Below are positions 1-7,833 of a stretch of DNA of 64,000 nt, one piece after another. The notes below the pieces were generated by a model. It saw only the letters and a program-made list of their open reading frames with translations. It had not been told where the DNA came from and searched no databases. Each line of letters begins with the position of its first letter. Positions within the stretch are counted from its first letter, which is position 1. Origin of the DNA: Flavobacterium luteum (GTDB lineage Bacteria; Bacteroidota; Bacteroidia; Flavobacteriales; Flavobacteriaceae); the NCBI RefSeq assembly GCF_008806775.1, contig NZ_WAEM01000001.1:620001-684000 (forward strand), read 5' to 3'. The translations under genes and the position numbers were made by a program.

Positions 1-2
1 AT

Positions 3-713
3 TACGGTATTTCAGTTGCTCAATCCGATTACATTACTTTTATTGACGCTGATGATTATTGGTATCCAGACTTCTTAAAAGAAATGTTTCAAAATATAAA
101 TCATTATCCTGAAGAAAAAATTTTTTCTGGAGCAATTGAAATTGAAACTTCTAAAAACATATTACCAGCAGTCTATTCCATTGATAAAATAGATAACTGT
201 CAAATTGTAAATTACTTTAATGCAAGTCATAAAACTACTGTTATATGTACTTCATGTGCCGTATTTAAGAAAAGTATCTTTGATAAAGTAGGGAATTTTG
301 ACATTAATCTTAAAAGTGGTCAAGATACTGATATGTGGATTCGTATTGGATTAATCTATCCTATTTTATTCACTCATACTACTTTAGCAAGATATGTTTA
401 TGATAAAAATAGCTTGTCTAAAAACAAAGAATACCTAAACAAAAGATTGAATTTTTCAAAATTTTCTGAAATTGAAAAAAAGAATTCAGCACTTAAAAAA
501 TTCTTAGATTTAAACCGATTTTCATTTGCTGTTAAATGTAAGCTCAATAGAGATAAAGCAAATTTCGAATTATATTATAATGGAATAGATGTTACTAATT
601 TAGATCTTAAAAAGAAGATTATACTAAAATTACCTAGACTAGTTCTAAAAACATTAATTCCTATAAATCTATACTTAGCCCGAATAGGATTAAGCAATTC
701 TGTTTTTAAATAA
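3..713 (+). CDS. Glycosyltransferase family 2, C-terminal part (5' end outside window)
   Basis: The reading frame is open from the window edge (frame of position 3) to the stop at 711-713, about 236 residues, so the start lies outside. The first visible residues include a GT-A nucleotide-sugar motif, FIDADDYWYPDF, at about residues 14-25. SGQDTDMWIRIG lies further on at the position of the ED..W element of family 2 enzymes. Such enzymes move a sugar from a nucleotide-sugar to a glycan acceptor in polysaccharide or LPS assembly; donor and acceptor cannot be told here. An ATG at 84 is downstream of the DxD motif and is not a credible start. It converges on another glycosyltransferase with a 15-bp gap, suggesting the end of a surface-polysaccharide locus to the left. 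Confidence 0.85.
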   Translation, partial: YGISVAQSDYITFIDADDYWYPDFLKEMFQNINHYPEEKIFSGAIEIETSKNILPAVYSIDKIDNCQIVNYFNASHKTTVICTSCAVFKKSIFDKVGNFDINLKSGQDTDMWIRIGLIYPILFTHTTLARYVYDKNSLSKNKEYLNKRLNFSKFSEIEKKNSALKKFLDLNRFSFAVKCKLNRDKANFELYYNGIDVTNLDLKKKIILKLPRLVLKTLIPINLYLARIGLSNSVFK

Positions 714-728
714 ACTTAAAAAAATTAT

Positions 729-1571
729 CTAGTCTAATATTTTAGAATCCGTTTTTAGTATTTGCTCATATTTTCTTATACCAGAAATCCCAATTTTAAA
801 TTTTTCAATGCATTCTTTTTTGGAAATATAATTGTTCCGCAAAAGAAAAAATAAATATTTAAGCAACCATAAATAGGCTAATTTCCCTTTAGTTTTATAA
901 AACAATGCGGCTCTTGCAAATAACAACTTATTTTGACCTTCATTAATACCCGATGAGAGTTTTGGATGAGAAACAATAACTGATGGATTGTAAAATATTT
1001 TCAACTTATGAATGATTGAACTTCTTAAAAATAAAAACTCTTCAGCAGTCTCAAAAATAGATCCGATACCAAAATATTCATTAAAAACAATATTATTATT
1101 TTTAATATGATCTAGACGAAAGGCAATTTCAATTGAACTCACATTCCAAATACTTTTAAAAGAATGACGAAAAATTATTTTTGATTTTTTTTGAGGTATA
1201 TTCAATCCTACTCTTTGATGATTAAATGTTACAATTGATGCATCGCTAATAATATTAAAGGCATTTATGATTTCATTATCAAAATTTGGTAAATAAATTA
1301 CATCATCATCAGCAATTAGACAAATCTTTTTAGAGGCATTTTTTATAGCTAAATTTCGGCTTCTCGAAAGTCCTTTTTCAAAAGAATTAATTACTCTAAC
1401 ATTAGGGTATTTTGAAAATAAAAGAAAGTTTTCTTGAGTTTGGTTAACAATTAGAATAGAAAATTGAGAAAATTGAGAAAAAGGAAACATAGATTTTAAG
1501 AAATCCAGAGTTGTTCTATTCATTGTAGAAACTAAAATTTCTATATCTTGATTGTTATACTTGCTGACCAA
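729..1571 (-). CDS. Glycosyltransferase family 2 (non-ATG start or frameshifted 5' end)
   Basis: A 280-residue GT-A type glycosyltransferase. The first strand is ILVSTMNR at about residues 12-19, followed by EKGLSRSRNLAI at 65-76, typical of family 2, and the metal-binding aspartates in IADDDV (88-90). The later part carries a hydrophobic segment near residues 230-245. The domain begins almost at the N-terminus, so the start must lie at or upstream of the TTG at 1571. An ATG at 1582 followed by eight A's is out of frame by one base; nine A's would give MKKKLVSKYNN in frame. The gene therefore starts at TTG or has a slipped homopolymer at its 5' end. It is tail-to-tail with the preceding glycosyltransferase. 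Confidence 0.75.
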   Translation of the reverse strand: MVSKYNNQDIEILVSTMNRTTLDFLKSMFPFSQFSQFSILIVNQTQENFLLFSKYPNVRVINSFEKGLSRSRNLAIKNASKKICLIADDDVIYLPNFDNEIINAFNIISDASIVTFNHQRVGLNIPQKKSKIIFRHSFKSIWNVSSIEIAFRLDHIKNNNIVFNEYFGIGSIFETAEEFLFLRSSIIHKLKIFYNPSVIVSHPKLSSGINEGQNKLLFARAALFYKTKGKLAYLWLLKYLFFLLRNNYISKKECIEKFKIGISGIRKYEQILKTDSKILD

Positions 1572-1587
1572 TTTTTTTTCATTTTTA

Positions 1588-1595
1588 CAAATATA
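1588..1595 (-). promoter_or_regulatory. Candidate -7 element for the glycosyltransferase gene
   Basis: The minus strand reads TATATTTG, a full match to the Bacteroidota -7 motif TAnnTTTG, six bases upstream of the ATG at 1582. A TTTG lies 23 bp upstream, longer than usual. Transcription would begin at or next to that ATG, giving a near-leaderless mRNA. Confidence 0.35.
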
Positions 1596-1743
1596 AACTT
1601 ATTTAATAAATGAGAATTCAAACCTCCTTAATTTAAATTTATTAGCAGTAAAAAATTACCCTATAATTTATTTAGAATGTCTAATTACAATTTATCGTTT
1701 TCAATTGATGTGTTAAACTATAAGATGAATCGGAAAAAAAATT

Positions 1744-1751
1744 TACCTTTG
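1744..1751 (+). promoter_or_regulatory. Candidate -7 element for the YciF-like gene
   Basis: TACCTTTG matches TAnnTTTG and lies 65 bp before the start codon of the downstream gene. No TTG is seen at the expected -33 distance, so the call rests on the -7 box alone. Confidence 0.35.
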
Positions 1752-1816
1752 TAACAGAAATTCGCCCCAGAATTTACCTGAAATACTTTTTTTAAATCTA
1801 ACTAATGCTATGAATA

Positions 1817-2371
1817 ATGGATGCTGCAAAAAAAAATCCACTACGCAATATTGTAGTAAATGATAATAATCTTCGGTTTATTAAATTTAAATTTAATGGT
1901 ACTACACAAATTGGAGAATTACTCCTCAACGAAATAAAATCATTATATTACATTGAGAAAGCATTACTAATAGCTTTCCCTAAAATCATAAAGAACTCCT
2001 GTTCATTTGAACTTATTGAAGCTATAACCATTCACTTTGAAGAAACAAAAAATCATATTATTCGATTAGAAGATGCTTTTCTGTGTTCAAACGAAAACCC
2101 AATTTTACAAAGAAATCAATCTATTGAATGCCTAATTAATGAAATTGATACGATAATTGAGACTACAAAATTTGGTAGTGTTAGAGATGCCGGAATCGTA
2201 CTTGCTTTAAGTAAAATAGAACATTATGAAATTGCAACCTACAATATCCTCTCTACTTATGCTGCTAGCATGAATGAAAATGCTATAGCTGAGCTACTCG
2301 CAGAATCTCTTAACGAAGAAAAGATAACCGAAATGCGTTTGAATAAAATAGCTGACACGTTAAAATTTTAA
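1817..2371 (+). CDS. YciF/DUF892 family ferritin-like protein
   Basis: A 184-residue, mostly helical protein of the DUF892 (YciE/YciF) family, whose members fold as ferritin-like four-helix bundles and are linked to stress responses. Seen here: helix 1 LLLNEIKSLYYIEKAL (35-50), HFEETKNHIIRLE (73-85), SKIEHYEIATYNIL (132-145) and LNEEKITEMRLNKIAD (165-180). The Glu/His pairs E75/E76, E135/H136 and E167/E168 fit the family's metal site. The first 25 residues are poorly conserved, so the exact start is uncertain. It stands alone between a glycosyltransferase and a peptidase. Iron oxidation or storage is a family inference. Confidence 0.75.
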   Translation: MDAAKKNPLRNIVVNDNNLRFIKFKFNGTTQIGELLLNEIKSLYYIEKALLIAFPKIIKNSCSFELIEAITIHFEETKNHIIRLEDAFLCSNENPILQRNQSIECLINEIDTIIETTKFGSVRDAGIVLALSKIEHYEIATYNILSTYAASMNENAIAELLAESLNEEKITEMRLNKIADTLKF

Positions 2372-2458
2372 AAATTAAACAATAAATAATATAAATCATA
2401 GCCTATTTTGATAATTTGAATGTTTTTTTTAGATATTTGTCATTCATTTAAATAAAAT

Positions 2459-3475
2459 ATGAAAAAAATCACTTTACTAAGTTTACTATCTTTCGTCATT
2501 TTAAGTTGTGCTAGTCAAAAAAAGAATAGTACTATTGAAATCAGCAAATACATCAACACTATAACTGCTGATGAACTAAAAAAGCATTTGTATGTAGTAG
2601 CTTCTGATGAAATGGAAGGACGAGAAACGGGATCTAAAGGTCAAAAAAAAGCAGGTGAGTATTTAATTAATCATTACAAATCCAATCACATTCCTTTTCC
2701 TAAAGGAGCTAAAAATTATTACCAAAGCATTCCTGCAGCATACTTAAATGCTAAAAGAAATGAAAATTTACCCGATTCTGAAAATATTTGGGCTTTTATT
2801 GAAGGCTCTGAAAAACCAAATGAAATAGTAGTAATTTCCGCTCATTATGACCATGTAGGAATAATCAATAACGAAATATATAATGGCGCTGATGATGACG
2901 GTTCAGGAACTGTTGCTTTACTAGAAATTGCTCAAGCATTTGCCCAAGCAAAAAAAGAAGGTCATGGTCCAAAACGCTCTATATTAATTCTCCACTTTAC
3001 TGGAGAGGAACATGGCCTGCACGGTTCTCGGTTTTATTCAGAAAATCCTTTATTTCCTCTGGCTAATACTGTCGCCGACGTAAATATTGACATGATTGGT
3101 CGCCGAGATGAAACTCATAAAGATTCTAACAACTATGTATATATTATTGGTTCCGATTATCTATCGAGTGATTTATATACAATTTGCGAGCAAATAAATA
3201 ACAAATATTTTAATCTAAATTTAGATTATACATACAACGAAAGAAGTGATCCTAATCGTTTCTATTACCGTTCTGATCATTACAATTTTGCAAAAAATGG
3301 AATTCCTTCAGTTTTCTTTTTTAACGGAACCCATGAAGATTATCATAAAGCAACCGATGAAGTTGATAAAATAGAATTTGATGCTTTAGCAAAAAGAGCT
3401 CAATTAGCATTTGCTACGGCTTGGGAAATAGCCAACCGAGAAAATCGATTAGTTGTAGATAAAAACGGTAAATAA
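2459..3475 (+). CDS. M28 family zinc aminopeptidase, lipoprotein
   Basis: A 338-residue M28 metallopeptidase anchored as a lipoprotein: the N-terminus is a signal peptide ending in the lipobox LSCA, with C17 as the lipidated residue. The zinc and catalytic set is visible in order: SAHYDH (H129, D131), NGADDDGSGT (about D146), TGEEHG (E183 base, E184 ligand), VNIDMIGR (D211) and DYHKATD (H296). Family members remove N-terminal amino acids from peptides using two zinc ions, here probably in the periplasm or at the cell surface. Its length is normal for single-domain M28 enzymes. It is followed by the oppositely oriented tRNA-His gene. Confidence 0.9.
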   Translation: MKKITLLSLLSFVILSCASQKKNSTIEISKYINTITADELKKHLYVVASDEMEGRETGSKGQKKAGEYLINHYKSNHIPFPKGAKNYYQSIPAAYLNAKRNENLPDSENIWAFIEGSEKPNEIVVISAHYDHVGIINNEIYNGADDDGSGTVALLEIAQAFAQAKKEGHGPKRSILILHFTGEEHGLHGSRFYSENPLFPLANTVADVNIDMIGRRDETHKDSNNYVYIIGSDYLSSDLYTICEQINNKYFNLNLDYTYNERSDPNRFYYRSDHYNFAKNGIPSVFFFNGTHEDYHKATDEVDKIEFDALAKRAQLAFATAWEIANRENRLVVDKNGK

Positions 3476-3505
3476 GATATATCTGAAAGAAAAAAATATA
3501 AAAAC

Positions 3506-3535
3506 AAAAAAAGCTCCAAGTTTCCTCGAAGCTTT
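3506..3535 (-). terminator. Rho-independent terminator after tRNA-His
   Basis: On the minus strand an 11-bp stem with two G-T pairs (plus-strand arms 3510-3520 and 3525-3535) closes a GAAA tetraloop and is followed by a run of T. It lies just downstream of the tRNA-His gene. Confidence 0.75.
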
Positions 3536-3544
3536 AACATTTTG

Positions 3545-3619
3545 GGTGGCTAACCGGGTTCGAACCGGCGACCTCCGGCACCACAAACCAGCGCTCTAAC
3601 CAGCTGAGCTATAACCACC
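3545..3619 (-). tRNA. tRNA-His (GTG)
   Basis: The minus strand folds into a complete cloverleaf. The acceptor stem GTGGTTA pairs with TAGCCAC, the D arm is GCTC...GAGC, the anticodon loop is TTGTGGT with anticodon GTG, and the T loop is TTCGAAC. The extra 5' G (position -1) opposite C73 is the histidine tRNA identity element and supports the call independently. The CCA tail is not encoded (the 3' end reads C73 then CAA), so it must be added after transcription. Confidence 0.96.
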
Positions 3620-3680
3620 ATTTTTAACGAGTGCAAATGTATTGTAAAAGTTTTATTTTACAAAGAAATATTTAAAAAAA

Positions 3681-4397
3681 TTATATCAAATCCCCTAAAC
3701 TATTGACGGCCAAATATCTCTCTACAGTAAAACCCTCTGCATAATCAACTCCAATTATTCTACCTAAATCTTTAGCTCTATAATTCAAACTTTCAAGGAA
3801 ATTTTTTGAAGCAATCGGTGTTTCTGGTTCCTCTGAATTGGGATTATAAAATTGAGATGCATATGCCATAATAGCTTCTACTCTCTTTTCATTGAAACCC
3901 GTTATATCTACTACAAAATCGGGCAGTAAATTTTTCCATTGAATATAATGATAGGCTAATTTTGGTCTCCAAGCTTCTTGTTTTATTCCATTATATTGGG
4001 TTTCAATTTTCATTAAACCAGAGAGAAAGCAGGCGTCTGAAACTAATTTACTTCCCTTACCATGATCAATATGTCGGTCTTCAATAGCGTTGCACAAAAC
4101 AATTTCTGGTTTGTATTTCCGAATCATTTTAATAACTGATAATTGGTGTTCTTCATCATTTGTGAAAAATCCGTCTCGCATATTCAAATTTTCTCGAATG
4201 GAGACTCCTAAAATTTTAGCAGCAGCATTTGCTTCTTGATCCCTAATTTCAGCTGACCCTCGAGTACCCAATTCGCCTCGAGTTAAATCTATAATTCCTA
4301 CTTTTTTTCCTAATGCTACTTCTTTAGCAATTGTTCCAGCACAACCTAACTCCACATCGTCGGGATGGGCACCAAAAGCAAGTATGTCTAATTTCAT
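3681..4397 (-). CDS. bshB1: Bacillithiol biosynthesis deacetylase BshB1
   Basis: A 238-residue LmbE/PIG-L-type zinc deacetylase. The zinc motif AFGAHPDDVELGC (H11, D13, D14) is at the N-terminus and RHIDHGKGS (H109-H112) near residue 110. DLTRGELGTRGS (38-48) is characteristic of BshB1. The enzyme removes the acetyl group from GlcNAc-malate in the second step of bacillithiol synthesis, the low-molecular-weight thiol of Firmicutes and many Bacteroidota. It is the third gene of a minus-strand run, 45 bp behind menF, so co-transcription is likely although the functions are unrelated. Length is normal and no residue is missing. Confidence 0.93.
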   Translation of the reverse strand: MKLDILAFGAHPDDVELGCAGTIAKEVALGKKVGIIDLTRGELGTRGSAEIRDQEANAAAKILGVSIRENLNMRDGFFTNDEEHQLSVIKMIRKYKPEIVLCNAIEDRHIDHGKGSKLVSDACFLSGLMKIETQYNGIKQEAWRPKLAYHYIQWKNLLPDFVVDITGFNEKRVEAIMAYASQFYNPNSEEPETPIASKNFLESLNYRAKDLGRIIGVDYAEGFTVERYLAVNSLGDLI

Positions 4398-4442
4398 ATT
4401 TTTATTTTTTTATTAAAAAATCAAAATGATAAAGATAAATTT

Positions 4443-5555
4443 CTAAATTATTAAATCTAAAATCTTCTTAATTGTCACCGATTTATTTACCGTTTCTATC
4501 CATTCTTTTTCAGGAATACTATCCTTTGTAATTCCGCATCCAACAAAAACATGTGCTTTAGCTGTTGAAATCTTCAAGTTTGTTTCAATTTTTACACATC
4601 TCAAATTTACATATAAATCAGTACTCCGTTCTTGAGAACTAAAATCTTTATTTAGTTCTCCTAAATATCCAGAATAAAACTCTCTATTATAAGCTTCATT
4701 TTCTAAAATAAAATTCTTAGCATTGTAAGTTGGCAGCCCACAAACAGCAGGTGTTGGATGTAAAATTTCTAAAACCTCTTTTAAATTAGAATCCTTATTT
4801 AAAGTGCCTTTTATGTCCGTTTTAATATGAACAAGATTTCCAGCCTTTAAATTATATGATTCAGAAACAGTACAATTAGAAGAAACTGTTTTAACATTAT
4901 CTAAAATAAAATTGGTAACCAATTGTTGCTCTTGTTGCTCTTTACTTCTCCAAACTATTTTTTCCGAATCTAAATATAACTGAGTTCCAGCTACAGCAGC
5001 GGTCTGAAAATTAATACCTTTTATTTGTAATAACTGCTCAGAAAATGCGCCCAACCACAACCCTACTTTTGGGTGAAAAAAACAATATGTAAAAGCCGAT
5101 GGATATTCGTTTAGCAATCTTTGAAACAAAATCATTGTGTCTAAATGAGCAACTTCAACAACTTCTTTACGAGACAAAACTACTTTTGTTAATTCATCTG
5201 ATTCAATACCTTTAATTCCCTTTTCAATAAGTTTTATAAACTTAATTTTAGCTTCAGCATCTTCTTTTTGATTAATATAAAAATCGGTTTCTATATTACT
5301 ATTTATTTCAAAATAAGCAGTTTGAATTTCAGATTGATTTTCGGGAATAACAACCTTTTTTCCATCAAAAGGAGCAAAAACAAAACCAACTTCCTCAAAA
5401 TTATCTATAAAATGTAAAGAATCGTTTTTCTGAAAAAGTCCAATTAACTGATTTGAATTGGGTTTATTGTACAATACAAAAGGTAAATCTACTTTTAATT
5501 GATGATTTGCTTTTTCTAAAATTGCAGTTAATGTTAAATTTTCAAGTGAATTCAT
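4443..5555 (-). CDS. menF: Isochorismate synthase (MenF-like)
   Basis: A 370-residue chorismate-binding enzyme. Visible landmarks are VVLSRKEVV (about 125-133), HPTPAVCGLP in the active-site half, YSGYLGELN, YVNLRCVKI and the C-terminal VGCGITKDSIPEKEW. These fit isochorismate synthases (MenF/EntC/DhbC) rather than anthranilate synthases. The enzyme converts chorismate to isochorismate, the first step of menaquinone synthesis, the quinone expected in flavobacteria. Its start overlaps the stop of the upstream thioesterase gene in a TAATG junction, so the two are translationally coupled. The thioesterase resembles MenI, which supports menaquinone rather than siderophore synthesis. Confidence 0.88.
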   Translation of the reverse strand: MNSLENLTLTAILEKANHQLKVDLPFVLYNKPNSNQLIGLFQKNDSLHFIDNFEEVGFVFAPFDGKKVVIPENQSEIQTAYFEINSNIETDFYINQKEDAEAKIKFIKLIEKGIKGIESDELTKVVLSRKEVVEVAHLDTMILFQRLLNEYPSAFTYCFFHPKVGLWLGAFSEQLLQIKGINFQTAAVAGTQLYLDSEKIVWRSKEQQEQQLVTNFILDNVKTVSSNCTVSESYNLKAGNLVHIKTDIKGTLNKDSNLKEVLEILHPTPAVCGLPTYNAKNFILENEAYNREFYSGYLGELNKDFSSQERSTDLYVNLRCVKIETNLKISTAKAHVFVGCGITKDSIPEKEWIETVNKSVTIKKILDLII

Positions 5556-5983
5556 TATACTTTTTTTCGAGGCAAAACCATATTGGTTAACTTACAAAGT
5601 GAAATCAAATTATTTTCCTCATCCGTAATTTTAATTTCCCATAAATGAATACTTCGTCCTTTATGAATAATCTTTGCAGTACCAATTACAAAACCCTCTT
5701 TTACAGCCTTCAGATGATTGGCTGATATTTCGATGCCTCGAATTTCACTGTCTTCATGATTTATAAACAACATCGATGCAGCGCTCCCTACACTTTCTGC
5801 CAAGGCAACACTAGCACCGCCATGTAACAAACCCATTGGCTGATGAATTCTTGAATTTACTGGCATCTTTGCCACAAGAAAATCTTCTCCAGCATCTATA
5901 AATTCAATTTCTAATGTTTCCATTAGTGTGTTTTTAGAAAACGCATTACATTGTGTAATGATTCTATCTTTATCAAAAGCCAT
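5555..5983 (-). CDS. menI: Hotdog-fold thioesterase, probable DHNA-CoA hydrolase
   Basis: A 142-residue single hotdog domain of the PaaI/YdiI type. The block HQPMGLLHGGASVALAESVG (47-66) holds the conserved histidine H54 and catalytic E63, in the same register as E. coli MenI (YdiI). ISANHLKAVKEG and HLWEIKITDE follow as in that family. The expected reaction is hydrolysis of 1,4-dihydroxy-2-naphthoyl-CoA, a late step in menaquinone synthesis. It is the first gene of the minus-strand run menI-menF-bshB1 and shares one base (TAATG) with menF. A broader acyl-CoA thioesterase role cannot be excluded from sequence alone. Confidence 0.82.
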   Translation of the reverse strand: MAFDKDRIITQCNAFSKNTLMETLEIEFIDAGEDFLVAKMPVNSRIHQPMGLLHGGASVALAESVGSAASMLFINHEDSEIRGIEISANHLKAVKEGFVIGTAKIIHKGRSIHLWEIKITDEENNLISLCKLTNMVLPRKKV

Positions 5984-6151
5984 GATTTAATTTTTATGTA
6001 AAAATAAGACATTAAGATTATACAAGAAAGAGAATAGAATTAAAGATGGTCTAAAAAAGACTAATTTTTAAAGTTTTGCGTTACAATTAAACAAATCATC
6101 AAATACCCCTAGTAAACATTTTTTACTATTTTTACCAAAATTCAAAAAGCA

Positions 6152-7711
6152 ATGCGCAAATTTATTTATATCTTTTTAATCGGAATTGTAATTTTCATGA
6201 GTTCTTGCAGGAAAGACTTTGACACAGTTCCAAGTTCTGGAAATCTACAATTTTCTAAAAACACCGTTTATTTAGACACCGTTTTTACAGATATTGGCTC
6301 AAGTACTTATACTCTAAAAGTGTATAATCGCAGTAATAAAGACATAGCGATTCCAACCATAAAATTAAAAAAAACAAACTCGAAATACCGAATTATGGTT
6401 GACGGCATGACTGGTGAAGATAAGGATGGTAATGGCATTGGAGATGGAAAATTATTTAATAATGTTGAACTTTTAGCAAAAGATAGTTTGTATATTTTTA
6501 TCGAAACTACTGCTAGCATAACTGATGCAAATCCTACTGATTTTTTATATACTGATGAAATTGAATTTGATACAGGTAGTAATTTACAAAAAGTAAATTT
6601 GGTAACTTTAATACAAGATGCAATTTTTTTATATCCACAAAAGTATGAAGATGGTACTAAAGAAAGTTTGCTTTTAGGTGTTGATGAAGATAATTTAGAA
6701 ATACGAATTAATGGTTTCGAATTGAATGAGAATGATCCTATCAATGGAGATGAATTTCATTTTACTAATGAAAAGCCCTATGTAATTTATGGATATGCAG
6801 GAGTTCCTCAAGGCAAAATTTTAAAGATAGATGCTGGTGCTAGAGTATATTTTCATTCAGAATCTGGATTAATAATTCAGCCTAAAGCACAATTACGAAT
6901 AAATGGAGCAGTGTCGCCAAATCCTGATAAACCTCAAGAAAATGAAGTGATTTTTGAAGGCGATCGCTTAGAGCCTGAATTTTCAGATACTCCTGGACAA
7001 TGGGGAGTGGTTTGGCTCAGAGATGAAAGCACCTCTTTTGTTAATCATTTAACATTAAAAAATGCTTCGTTAGGATTTTTGATGCAAAAAAGCGACTTAA
7101 GAATAACCAATTCTCAAATATATAATTCTTCTAACTACGGAATTTTAGCAAGAACCTCAACGATTCTTGGAGAAAACCTTGTAATGAATTATGCTGGACA
7201 AGCAAGTCTTACTTGTACTATTGGTGGAGATTATAATTTTACCCATTGTACCTTCAATAATAACTGGAATAGTTCCAAACAATTGGCAGTTTACTTAAGT
7301 AATTTCGAGAAAAACGAAGATGAAAGTATCACAGTTTCAAATTTAGACCAGGCCACTTTCAACAATTGTATCATTTATGGCTCAAATAATGTCGAATTAT
7401 TTTTAGACAAAGTAGACTCTGCTATTTTTAATTCATCATTCGAAAACTGTCTGATTAAGTTTAATGATACTGGAACAGGAATTGCAAAAAATGAAATTTA
7501 TAATTTTATTAGAAATCAGGAATTTGGAAATATAAAAAACAAAGACCCTAAATTTTATAATATAAATCAGAATAAACTGAATATCGATGAAAATTCAGCT
7601 GCTTTCCAGAAAGGAAGCGCTTTATATCGAATTCCAACTGATATTTTGGGGATTTCAAGATCTTCAATTCCGGATATTGGTGCATTTCAAAGCGCTCCAT
7701 TTCCAAAATAG
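6152..7711 (+). CDS. Predicted surface lipoprotein with right-handed beta-helix-like region
   Basis: A 519-residue protein with a lipoprotein signal ending in MSSC (C19 lipidated). Residues 30-150 look like an all-beta domain (YTLKVYNRSNKDIAIP). From about 225 the sequence turns into short hydrophobic strands with Asn ladders (GVVWLRDES, HLTLKNASLGFLM, NSSNYGILA, NNCIIYGSNNVELFL), as in right-handed parallel beta-helix proteins of the pectate-lyase-like fold. I see no catalytic motif. The C-terminus ends in DIGAFQ, common at the end of such polysaccharide-associated beta-helix proteins. Its substrate is unknown; it may bind or process polysaccharide at the cell surface. It stands alone upstream of purL. 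Confidence 0.7.
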   Translation: MRKFIYIFLIGIVIFMSSCRKDFDTVPSSGNLQFSKNTVYLDTVFTDIGSSTYTLKVYNRSNKDIAIPTIKLKKTNSKYRIMVDGMTGEDKDGNGIGDGKLFNNVELLAKDSLYIFIETTASITDANPTDFLYTDEIEFDTGSNLQKVNLVTLIQDAIFLYPQKYEDGTKESLLLGVDEDNLEIRINGFELNENDPINGDEFHFTNEKPYVIYGYAGVPQGKILKIDAGARVYFHSESGLIIQPKAQLRINGAVSPNPDKPQENEVIFEGDRLEPEFSDTPGQWGVVWLRDESTSFVNHLTLKNASLGFLMQKSDLRITNSQIYNSSNYGILARTSTILGENLVMNYAGQASLTCTIGGDYNFTHCTFNNNWNSSKQLAVYLSNFEKNEDESITVSNLDQATFNNCIIYGSNNVELFLDKVDSAIFNSSFENCLIKFNDTGTGIAKNEIYNFIRNQEFGNIKNKDPKFYNINQNKLNIDENSAAFQKGSALYRIPTDILGISRSSIPDIGAFQSAPFPK

Positions 7712-7739
7712 TATGTTAAAAACTCTTTATAACTGTACA

Positions 7740-7770
7740 TTGTAGATTGTGATTTTTTAGACTAAATTTG
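7740..7770 (+). promoter_or_regulatory. purL promoter (Bacteroidota type)
   Basis: TTG at 7740-7742 and TAAATTTG at 7763-7770 are separated by 20 bp, a good match to the TTG-N19/20-TAnnTTTG consensus of Bacteroidota sigma factors. It would start transcription near 7776, giving a 5' leader of about 58 nt before the purL ATG at 7834. Confidence 0.6.
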
Positions 7771-7783
7771 CCACAACAACACA

Positions 7784-7817
7784 CTCGAGGTGCCCGAACT
7801 GTATGGAGCGCCGCGGA
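7784..7817 (+). promoter_or_regulatory. GC-rich, potentially structured purL leader
   Basis: Between the purL promoter and start codon lies a stretch that is about 70 percent G+C (23 of 33 bases from 7784), far above its AT-rich surroundings. GGTGC (7789-7793) can pair with GCGCC (7808-7812) around a 14-nt loop. CCG in that loop (7794-7796) can pair with CGG at 7814-7816, giving a compact H-type pseudoknot 17 nt before the ATG. It matches no riboswitch consensus that I can recall with confidence. Its size and place would suit a translational regulator of purine synthesis; this is inference. Confidence 0.4.
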
Positions 7818-7833
7818 ATAAAACTACTACACA

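Noticed and set aside
7784..7816. CTCGAG and CCGCGG palindromes as cloning or integration marks
   Set aside because: Both are part of one GC-rich leader with a plausible RNA fold; six-base palindromes alone mean little.
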